A DNA stretch of 27,221 nt from Oppiella nova (taxonomy: Eukaryota; Arthropoda; Arachnida; Sarcoptiformes; Oppiidae): assembly GCA_905397405.1 (NCBI GenBank), contig CAJPVJ010000366.1:1-27221 (forward strand). The letters are read 5' to 3'. Position 1 is the first letter of the stretch, and every line of letters starts with the position of its first letter. The translations under genes were made by a program, and so were the position numbers. This document shows positions 1 to 7,095 of the stretch, piece by piece. Under the pieces are notes generated by a model. It was not told the DNA's origin and searched no databases. It saw only the letters and a list, made by a program, of their open reading frames with translations.

Positions 1-2
1 CT

Positions 3-395
3 CGCTTCGATGGCCGCCTATACAGCGGTTATCTCTTCCCCCAATCTTCTCCACTCAGACATAAGACAAGCAAATGGTTTGTGACTCTCGAGGAATATCC
101 GTATTCCTTATATCCTCCGTACATAACGGCCGGTGCTTTCGTATTGTCCAACACATCGCTAATAGACATGTATTTCGCTTCCTTTTACACAAAACACTTT
201 CGTTTTGATGACATTTATGTGGGAATATTGGCAAAGAAGTTGTCTATTATTCCCAAACATAACCCGAACTTTCATTTCTGGACTCTAAGCTATAGTGCCG
301 TCACTTTCGAGGACGTGATTGCTTCCCATGGCTTTCGGGATTCAAACAAACTTCTCATTTCTTGGAGCCAACAGAAGAGTTTAGGATTCGCTTAG
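3..395 (+). CDS. brn: Beta-1,3-glycosyltransferase (GT31, brainiac-like), 3' end
   Basis: This is the C-terminal 130 codons of a family 31 beta-1,3-galactosyl/N-acetylglucosaminyltransferase, a Golgi type II membrane enzyme that extends glycan chains on lipids or proteins. The frame is open from the window edge; the beginning (transmembrane anchor and DxD motif) lies outside the window. Visible landmarks are FDGRLYSGY, KWFVTLEEYP, YPPYITAGAFVLS and the acidic FDDIYVG motif (the family's EDVyvG region), then a C-terminal VIASHGF. The TAGAFVLS...HFRFDDIYVG and VIASHG combination resembles arthropod Brainiac more than vertebrate B3GALT1/2, but the exact subfamily is inference. The stop is TAG at 393-395. 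AATAAA signals follow at 518-523 and 702-707. No lesion is seen in the part present. Confidence 0.85.
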   Translation, partial: RFDGRLYSGYLFPQSSPLRHKTSKWFVTLEEYPYSLYPPYITAGAFVLSNTSLIDMYFASFYTKHFRFDDIYVGILAKKLSIIPKHNPNFHFWTLSYSAVTFEDVIASHGFRDSNKLLISWSQQKSLGFA

Positions 396-958
396 AATTA
401 GATCTGATTTTTAGATTCAGTTTCCATTGCCTTCACGCCTATGAATGCAATTGTTTTATACATTAGAAAATCAATTTTATTTATACAATAATAGATCTGA
501 TATTTAAGTCGATAGCAAATAAATTAACTTTATTAATTAACTATGAAATCAAGTCATAAATTTTACGTTTATTTTAATATATAAATAAAAATGAATAAAA
601 TATTAAGTTTGTGATTATTGTAGTATTTTCTGTACAAGTATTAGAAATTGTAATTTAAATGTACTGCAGTTTGATTGCATAACACAATTGTAAATACAAT
701 GAATAAAAAGCAATAAACACGGACTGAAAGACCAAACAAATGAAGTGTTTTCTGAATGGCATTCAATTTAAATATAAACTTAATTATTGGGAACAGTAGT
801 ACAGAATCCTGAAGAATATCCGCAAACTATGAATGAAAAGTGAATTGATTTGAAAGAATGAGTCATTCGGTGACATCTGTTGAGAGAAAGCACTTCACAT
901 ATGATAACGTGTTTTGGTTTTGTTTATGATTTGGTTGTTTGATGTGAAAAGTGGTTGA
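396..958. other. AT-rich intergenic spacer between brn-like gene and SNIP1
   Basis: No coding exon or RNA gene is recognised here. The left part is the 3' UTR of the glycosyltransferase, with AATAAA hexamers at 518-523, 702-707 and 712-717. The right part must hold the SNIP1 promoter and 5' UTR, but no convincing TATA or initiator element can be singled out. Confidence 0.6.
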
Positions 959-1858
959 ATGGACCGACAGGACCGACACCACCGAAGAGGTGGAAGACAT
1001 GACAGGGAGAGGTCTCCGCACGAAGAGTCCAAACTGTCTTTACATGAGTTGAGAGATCGCGCCAAACGTGAACAGAGAGATGGCCGACACGGACACAGAC
1101 ACACCACTGATGGCCACAGACATGACGGCCAACGACCCGAACGCCACTTCGATGACCACAACAGACGCCCCAGAGATAGGGATTACGACAGAAGACGTGA
1201 CGACAACTATGAATCCAACGACAGGAATAGGGATTCATTGAAACGAAACGATGAGTTTTGGTCCAAAGAGTCGAAAGAGAAGACGAGAAGTGATGACAAA
1301 AGTGATGACAAAAGTGTGGTAAAAGAGAAGGAGAAGCCGAACCTCTTGACGACCGGGAAGTTGGCTGAAGACACGAACACATTCAACGGCGTTGTCATCA
1401 AATACAACGAACCGCCCGAAGCGCGCAAACCGAAGAGGAGATGGCGTTTGTATCCATTCAAAGGGGAACAGTCTCTGGACTTCATACCAGTGCACCGACA
1501 GAGCGCTTACCTCTTGGGTAGAGACCGGAAGGTGGCCGACATTCCCATTGATCACCCGAGTTGTTCCAAACAGCATTCGGTGCTCCAGTTCCGGCTCATT
1601 GAATACAAACGAGAGGACGAGTCGGTGGGCAAACGGCTCAGACCTTACATCATAGATCTCGAGTCCTCTAACGGCACGTATGTTAATAACCAGAGGATTG
1701 ACTCCAAGTGTTATTACGAACTCTTCGAGAAGGATGTCATCAAATTCGGCTTCAGTTCCCGAGAGTATGTCGTTCTTCACGAGCTATCAAAGGATGAATC
1801 CGAAGACGACGACGTTATCGCTGAAGAAACTACTGTTAAAAGTGAACCAAAAGACTGA
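959..1858 (+). CDS. SNIP1: Smad nuclear-interacting protein 1 (FHA domain)
   Basis: A complete, intronless 299-residue protein. SNIP1 is a nuclear FHA-domain protein linked to the spliceosome and pre-mRNA processing, and in vertebrates to TGF-beta/NF-kB signalling. Residues 1-130 are a low-complexity, strongly charged R/D/H/E/K region. Residues about 131-185 carry the family block EDTNTFNGVVIKYNEPPEAR, then RRWRLYPFK. The FHA domain spans about 184-258, with the phosphothreonine-binding landmarks LLGR (185-188), SCSKQH (201-206) and SSNGT (236-240), and the family end KFGFSSREYVVLHEL. The tail is acidic. The start is secure because TGA (956-958) lies in frame immediately before the ATG. Human SNIP1 is about 100 residues longer, mainly in the N-terminal RS/RD region. 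The gene converges on THG1. Confidence 0.95.
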   Translation: MDRQDRHHRRGGRHDRERSPHEESKLSLHELRDRAKREQRDGRHGHRHTTDGHRHDGQRPERHFDDHNRRPRDRDYDRRRDDNYESNDRNRDSLKRNDEFWSKESKEKTRSDDKSDDKSVVKEKEKPNLLTTGKLAEDTNTFNGVVIKYNEPPEARKPKRRWRLYPFKGEQSLDFIPVHRQSAYLLGRDRKVADIPIDHPSCSKQHSVLQFRLIEYKREDESVGKRLRPYIIDLESSNGTYVNNQRIDSKCYYELFEKDVIKFGFSSREYVVLHELSKDESEDDDVIAEETTVKSEPKD

Positions 1859-2185
1859 AACATTTGTTTATTTCATTTCACATCTTTGCTATCAATTGAA
1901 TGTCTAATATATATGGTTCAAGTAGTGATCACTTACCCATTGGTTTAATTGTTTATAATACTGCTCATAAACTAATCATTCATTGTATTCATGTACTGTA
2001 TATTAAAATTGAATGTTTACAGTACTGTATATGAATTTGTTACTCATTTTGTCATAACTTCCGTTTGAATTAGTTTTTGTGAAAACAAATATCATACATA
2101 ATCAAGATATTGACCGTAATAAAAATACTTTTTATTTGTATGAAATGAATATTATATTTTAGAAAATTAAAATAAAAACAAAACT
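1859..2185. terminator. Shared 3' region of convergent SNIP1 and THG1
   Basis: A 327-bp AT-rich tail-to-tail spacer with no gene. On the + strand AATAAA is at 2118-2123, serving SNIP1. On the - strand AATAAA (TTTATT at 2131-2136) serves THG1. The two signals are only 7 bp apart, so the mRNA ends probably overlap as antisense. Confidence 0.5.
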
Positions 2186-3370
2186 TTATGTAAGAAGTGA
2201 TTGATTTTGAGACCAAAACTCCTCTTTAATTACATCAATATAACTGACACTAAGATAGGAATTGATGTCAATGTCCTCTTCATCTCCTTTTACATCCAAA
2301 CTCTTCTTCTTTTTCTTATTCTTAGAGACAATACTTTGCATCAATTGTTGGCTAATATCCAACACAATAACTGATCCCTTCTTAAACTGTTGTAATTCGT
2401 TATTATAATTAATGCCATATTCTGTGAACAGAATCTCATGTTTATCGGAACTTATAGTTTTGGACAGCCTTTCGGTCGCCTCTCTGGGTGTCAAAGGGAG
2501 GGGTGGGTCAGCGCCAGCACTTTGGGTCCAATTGGGGGTAAAAGTGTATGAATTGTCGGTAGAGTTGAGCACATATTTGGTGTAATGACCGGTGAGGGCA
2601 TGGAATGTGGTGTTATAGAGGTTATTGATATGACAGTCCACTTGACGCCATCGGAGGTAATCCATCACCACTTTGGAGTTCGGGTAAAGAATACATCGGC
2701 CGTCGAAAGCAGGCGGGTATTGGAGTGGAACTGATTGGTGACAAAGAGGTTATTGATATGACAGTCCACTTGACGCCATCGGAGGTAATCCATCACCACT
2801 TTGGAGTTCGGGTAAAGAATACATCGGCCGTCGAAAGCAGGCGGGTATTGGAGTGGAACTGATTGGTGACAAGCATTCTGTGGTTGATTAGAGAAATATT
2901 GGGACCAATAGAAGACAAACGCGGAGCTGAATGAAGAGACGATAAGAGATGTGATCTTATTTTGTCTTCGTTTGTATAGATCAGACACCCGACGGATAAT
3001 GAAACTGAATTCATCGCTTTGGCCTGCGATGGGATCAATAGATTAGTTCACTCGTGAGTGATATATCATGTCATACCGTAAGCCATGACTATATTGGGAA
3101 AGAAGGCTCGCATCACATGTTTGGCCGATTCGTTCATTAGATCCAAACAACTGTTCAACAGATGAATGCATTAACAGTAAATACATATAAAGACAATCTG
3201 AAGACATGTGAGACAAACCGTTTGTCATTAGGTTTGAAGAGATCGTGACATTTGCTAAACTTATGAAACTTGTGTCCATCGACTCGCACCACAATATAGC
3301 AGTCCTTCAGTAGGACATTGTCTGTGGACTCTTCGTATGTGCGGACGTATTCATACTTGGATTGAGACAT
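2186..3370 (-). CDS. THG1: tRNA-His guanylyltransferase, three exons, frame broken by a 128-bp duplication
   Basis: Thg1 adds G-1 to tRNA-His by 3'-5' nucleotide addition. Exon 1 is 3370-3219, exon 2 is 3150-3077 and exon 3 is 3023-2186. The introns of 68 and 53 nt have GT/AG ends, and the phases match. Exon 1 starts [10 protein letters not shown] and contains the metal-binding [11 protein letters not shown] and KPNDKR. Exon 2 encodes [13 protein letters not shown]...VMAYG. Exon 3 begins with the second metal-binding segment QSDEFSF and holds [26 protein letters not shown] and [11 protein letters not shown]. As written, exon 3 stops after CHINNL because 2617-2744 is repeated at 2745-2872. Removing 128 nt leaves 936 nt (311 aa, against about 298 in human). 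The frame is open upstream of 3370, but with no clear targeting peptide, so I chose the conserved MSQSK start. A short insertion (QNACHQSVP) precedes YPPAFDGR. Confidence 0.9.
2617..2872. repeat. Perfect 2 x 128-bp tandem duplication inside THG1 exon 3
   Basis: 2617-2744 and 2745-2872 are identical. The unit starts AGAGGTTATTGATATG. The flanking bases differ on both sides, so the repeat is exactly 128 bp. It is not a multiple of three and causes the only reading-frame break in THG1. It is probably an unmerged contig overlap; see findings. Confidence 0.95.
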
Positions 3371-3874
3371 CTTATGATCACTGTATTTGGTGCCCAAGTG
3401 GTGTGAATAATGTAAATGACAGACAAACAGCTGATTGTGATTTAAATAATGAGTTTGTTTGAGAAAACTCGTGATAGTGTTGACAAACATCTGATGTAAC
3501 ATTGAGTTGACATGTGAACAGAGTTTACGTAACCTTATGTCCACTGATTCACAATACAATTAATTTGCACTTTCATTGCTATTAAGCCCAATATTTGACA
3601 AACGATTGCATTTAATCAATGTGTTATTATTATATTTAATTAATATCGTGACGAAAATAGCTATTTAAGTGATTTATTTGAACTTAACATTTAATAAGTT
3701 ATCAATTTGTAGACATAATTACTGGCAAACAGTATGAAACACATTGACTGATTGCATACTTGGTAAACATATCCTAAGAAAGCATTTAAAGTTGATTTAA
3801 AAATTGAGTTTTTATTTCAAATGACAGTCAATTGTTTGAAATAGTAGTCGACAATCAAGTGCTCAGTCAAGTCG
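3371..3874. promoter_or_regulatory. Head-to-head spacer between THG1 (-) and DHPS (+)
   Basis: About 500 bp separates the THG1 start codon from the putative DHPS start codon in divergent orientation, so this must contain both promoters. It is AT-rich from 3550 to 3830. No specific core promoter motif is convincing. An open frame on the - strand extends THG1 upstream to 3559 but shows no conservation I can recognise. Confidence 0.4.
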
Positions 3875-3938
3875 ATGGACTCAATCCCATCGGTGGTCAA
3901 AGAGGCGGTTCTCGTCAAAAGCAGACCCAAAGGCAATA
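3875..3938 (+). CDS. DHPS: Possible first exon of deoxyhypusine synthase
   Basis: ATG at 3875 opens MDSIPSVVKEAVLVKSRPKG, which resembles the start of animal deoxyhypusine synthases (an AVL.KS segment near the N-terminus). A GT at 3939 (GTAATG) could be the donor. The frame otherwise runs to TGA after codon 43. No downstream exon with the expected GYDFN or TGFQATNFG blocks is found before the next certain exon at 4181, so this assignment is tentative. Confidence 0.45.
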
Positions 3939-4180
3939 GTAATGACAACTCAATTGAAGACAACGGAAGGCAGACATCGATTCTGGACTCATATCCCTGA
4001 GTTCACTTCCCGATACTGAAGTTGGTTCCCTAGTTAGTGAGCCGTGAGGAAGTCTGTATAGACTGGTGACCAAAGGTTCGCTGGTCAAAACCCGAAAGAC
4101 AGGTTGTTTAACTCAGTTACCATTGACATTGAGACTAACTTTCTGGAGATAATTGCAGTAATAATTGGTTTGAATAACAG
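3939..4180 (+). other. Unexplained stretch where the DHPS N-terminal exon should be
   Basis: About 240 bp between the possible exon 1 and the first certain DHPS exon. All three forward frames were read and none encodes the conserved GYDFN...TGFQATNFG region. One frame gives IETNFLEIIAVI near 4130-4165, a faint echo of ATNFG..I..I that I do not regard as evidence. Either the exon is missing from the assembly, or it is highly diverged or lost. Confidence 0.5.
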
Positions 4181-5326
4181 CTTAAGTGTCGAGACGAGCC
4201 GTACGAAGAGGACCTCTTAGAAAGTGATGCATTCATCCGCCGAAAGAGCGGATGTACTATATTTCTGGGCTATACTTCTAATATGATCTCAAGTGGTGTG
4301 AGGGATACCATTAGATTTCTGGTTCAGCACAGAATGGTATACTTTTGTCTCGTTTTGTATGTCATTTCAATTGACATTCATTGGTTGGACTCATCTGTAG
4401 ATCGACTGCATTGTGACCACTGCTGGCGGTGTAGAGGAAGACATAATCAAATGCTTGGGGCAGACATTTGTGGCCGACTTCAACATAAGTGGCGCTAAAT
4501 TACGAGATGAGGGCATCAATAGAATCGGGAATCTATTGGTTCCCAACGATAATTACTGTAAGTTTGAGAACTGGGTTCAACCGGTTCTCAATCAGATGTT
4601 GAGTGAACAGAAGGACAGCCAACAGATTTGGTCGCCGTCTAAGATAATCACGCGTTTGGGAGAGAAGATCAATAACGAGGAGTCGATCCTGTATTGGGCC
4701 GCAAGGAATCACATTCCGGTGTTCTGTCCGGCGCTCACCGATGGCTCGTTGGGTGATATGATTTACTTCCATACCTTTCGAAATCCCGGTCTCGTCATCG
4801 ATATTGTTCAGGGTTCGAGTCATTCACACAATTCTATTGAGGATTCATTTAATGGTGAGCTCTTTGAACAGATATTCGAAGAATCAATACAATGGCTGTG
4901 AAGGCCCGCAAGTCAGGAATGGTTATATTGGGCGGCGGTTTAGTCAAACATCACATCTGTAACGCAAACTTAATGGTATAGTCCACTCATTCTCTATATT
5001 CAACATTACATATGGATTTTATTTACAACTTTCAATACAAATATCACAAAAGCATTCATTTAATGACTAATTATTATCATTGCATTTAATAGCGAAACGG
5101 CGCCGACTTTTCTGTCTTCATAAACACGGCCAATGAGTTCGATGGCAGCGATGCCGGCGCCCGACCTGACGAAGCCGTTTCGTGGGGTAAGATTAAGAGA
5201 GAGGCAAAACCGGTCAAAATATACGCCGACGCGTCCCTTATATTCCCACTACTGGTGGCCGAAACGTTCGCCAGATATCATCACTACAGGTGTGCTAAAG
5301 ACATGCCTTTTGTTGAGAATATATGA
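4181..5326 (+). CDS. DHPS: Deoxyhypusine synthase, exons 2-5 (catalytic part)
   Basis: DHPS uses NAD and spermidine to convert one lysine of eIF5A to deoxyhypusine in the cytosol. The exons are 4181-4336, 4401-4812, 4872-4975 and 5093-5326. The introns of 64, 59 and 117 nt all have GT...AG ends and consistent phase. Landmarks in order are [106 protein letters not shown] and [17 protein letters not shown]. The active-site lysine is the K of SWGKI, and the C-terminal NAD-binding glycines are present. The C-terminus ([18 protein letters not shown]) is unlike the human one. The N-terminal third is not found upstream. The stop lies 23 bp from the TRUB2 stop on the other strand. Confidence 0.92.
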
Positions 5327-5332
5327 ATTAAA
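5327..5332 (+). terminator. DHPS polyadenylation signal ATTAAA abutting the stop codon
   Basis: ATTAAA follows the DHPS TGA (5324-5326) directly. It is the commonest variant hexamer, and cleavage 15-25 nt on would fall inside the TRUB2 stop region. A T/G-rich tract (TTTTGTTTGTTTTATTTG) follows, as expected for a downstream element. Confidence 0.55.
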
Positions 5333-5348
5333 CGACTGTTTTGTTTGT

Positions 5349-5354
5349 TTTATT
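5349..5354 (-). terminator. TRUB2 polyadenylation signal overlapping its stop codon
   Basis: On the - strand AATAAA occupies 5354-5349 and contains the TRUB2 stop TAA (5352-5350). Cleavage 15-25 nt downstream would fall at or inside the end of the DHPS coding sequence, giving almost no 3' UTR. Confidence 0.5.
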
Positions 5355-6406
5355 TGATTATTTCTCCGCTTTTCTTAAGTGTTTCCAAAAAGATTTCATG
5401 ATCTGAGAGCGCCGTCGGGTCACTCAATACAGGGGACAGGGGTTCGAAGAATTGGGGTTTTAATAGCTGTTCACATGTCTGTATATTATCGATGATGTGT
5501 TCACACGTCCAGTGTTTCAATAATAAAGAGTTCTCGACAGTGAAGGGACCGTAACGTATGACTCGCAGTCGAGTACACATCGCACTGGTCCTCAGCTTAA
5601 GTCCGATCTCATGGATGAGTCCGACCAGGAATTCGTCGAATTCGTTGATACACTGGACTTCGAGTGTGAAGTCGGGCGAAGAGAAGTCCGTCAAACGGAT
5701 GCCGTATATGACAGGCGTTGTCTTGCGAATGGCGGGTCTGATCATCCCTTTGGCCGCCATTTCGTACGCCTCTTCGCTCTTGAGGTCCACTCCCATTGTC
5801 TTAAACATAAGCGTCTGATGCGATGCTTGTATTTTGCTGATCACTCGTCCGATGTGGACATCAGTCACGTGTTTAAACCGCGACTTCTCTACTATGCGTC
5901 CATCGGATCGGAAATTATTGGTCGCGAAACCGAATCGGCCTTTGATTTCATAAACTCTCAAATGCTGTCCCCTCTGGAAGTCATACATCTTTTTGGCCGC
6001 TTTTCCGATGAATGCGATGACAACACCGGACGCGAAGAAACCCGGATTATTGGCGATTGTGAGCGAAATGTCTTGCGGTTGGTATCGTTGGCCCACAACC
6101 AGAGGGTTGTCCGCAAAACTGGGTTTCGTCTCAACCGTCAGACTCTCGCCACTCGACAGTTGACCGGAGATGTGGACCAACTCTCTTGCGGGCCGACACT
6201 CCATGGCATTGAGATCTGTATGTAAAGTGAGATTGTGGTCAACATTGAGACACAGAGCGTCACACAAGAGGTATACCATCGCAGAGTTTGGATAGTAATG
6301 ACCTGCGAGTGGATTGAATGGACTTATTGTGCGGTTTATAGACACAGAAGACACCATTCAATAGCCGCCAGACATACGGCGCGTAACGGAACTCATATAA
6401 AGGCAT
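5350..6406 (-). CDS. TRUB2: TRUB2-like mitochondrial pseudouridine synthase homologue, catalytic Asp absent
   Basis: Animal TRUB2 is a mitochondrial TruB-family protein that pseudouridylates mt-mRNA and supports mitoribosome function. The main frame (6306-5350) matches TRUB2 closely: TKPSFADNPLV, FRSDGRIVEKSRFKHVT, ASHQTLMFK, KSEEAYEMAAKGMIRP, TLEVQCINEFDEFL and HEIGLKLRTSAMCT..R. The N-terminus lies in another frame: ATG at 6406 encodes MPLYEFRYAPYVW, then LLNGVFCVYKP, with the family YKP motif ending at 6332. A 25-nt segment (6307-6331) separates YKP from AGHYY. It shifts frame and is too short for a normal intron. A 43-nt GT-AG intron (6346-6304) would restore the frame but delete VYKPAG. 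An in-frame ATG at 6357 gives a 335-residue product without YKP. The motif normally reading RLDAxASG is NNPGFFASG, so the catalytic Asp is replaced by Gly (codon 6042-6040). Confidence 0.85.
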
Positions 6407-6701
6407 TGAAGGGACCGATAGGCTGGACACCACTTCACTGTCTGTCCATTCAATACACGATTAAGTCATACAAACATAAACACGTGATTTTCAGTGTAAA
6501 CAATATTATTAATACAGTATAACTCACATATAGTTTACAGTTATGTCGAGAACTTGTCTTACAGTATAAAGTATATAGTAATAACAATTCACACATTAGA
6601 CTTAATAGTAAAATTATGTGAAATAATTTATATTACAAAAATGTTTTAATAATAAACCAAACGATAATTGAACTAAATTATAAAAATAGTTAATTATTAA
6701 T

Positions 6702-6780
6702 AGTATACTCAGTATACACTACTATACAGTATACACTACTATACAGTATACACTACTATACTCAGTATACTATACTGTAT
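6702..6780. repeat. 17-bp tandem repeat rich in GTATAC palindromes
   Basis: Three perfect copies of a 17-mer (CAGTATACACTACTATA) occupy 6710-6760. They are flanked on both sides by CTCAGTATAC, and the array ends CTATACTGTA. The repeated GTATAC palindrome gives several overlapping hairpin possibilities on both strands. It sits between the divergent TRUB2 and ASPM start codons. Confidence 0.85.
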
Positions 6781-6833
6781 GAAATGTTATCATTTATGGC
6801 TTTAACTGTATAACAACACATACACCACAGTAA

Positions 6834-6925
6834 CCAATGGGAGACTAGTATTGAGAGCGCGAGCCAATGGATGCAAAGCTTACGAAACATTTATATGCAT
6901 TAAAAGGCGTTAAAAAACTTTCAAA
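6834..6925 (+). promoter_or_regulatory. Candidate ASPM cell-cycle promoter: two CCAAT boxes and a CHR-like element
   Basis: CCAATGG occurs at 6834-6840 and again at 6864-6870, spaced 30 bp. TTCAAA (the reverse complement of the CHR core TTTGAA) is at 6920-6925, about 170 bp before the ASPM start codon. Paired NF-Y CCAAT boxes about 30 bp apart with a CHR are typical of G2/M genes, which fits a spindle protein. This is motif matching only. Confidence 0.4.
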
Positions 6926-7095
6926 CGTTTCATTGAAAACACAACGAATTGAATGACTGTTTGATTGACTGTTCACTAGATTTGCAGATATTTTGTCATT
7001 TGTTTGTCATTTCACTGAAGAGTTATTCAAAGTGTGAATCAATTCATTGCATTGAATCTGTTTCGAGACTTTAAGTCTTGAGATATTATCACCAA

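Larger units (their letters stand above)
6407..7095. other. Divergent spacer between TRUB2 and ASPM
   Basis: About 690 bp with no coding exon seen. The left part (6430-6700) is AT-rich. It contains a short palindromic tandem repeat (6702-6780) and, nearer ASPM, two CCAATGG boxes plus a TTCAAA element. These are annotated separately. Confidence 0.6.

Noticed and set aside
3371-3559. N-terminal extension of THG1 upstream of MSQSK, possibly a mitochondrial leader
   Set aside because: The frame is open, but the first codon is TTG and the segment is His/Leu-rich with few basic residues. The family start aligns at MSQSK.
4130-4165. IETNFLEIIAVI as a diverged DHPS TGFQATNFG block
   Set aside because: Only TNF and spacing agree. 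The neighbouring GYDFN block is absent and the residues most conserved in DHPS are not there.
5558-6225. Long + strand frames opposite TRUB2
   Set aside because: The - strand frame carries clear TRUB2 conservation over the same bases; the + strand translations match nothing recognisable.
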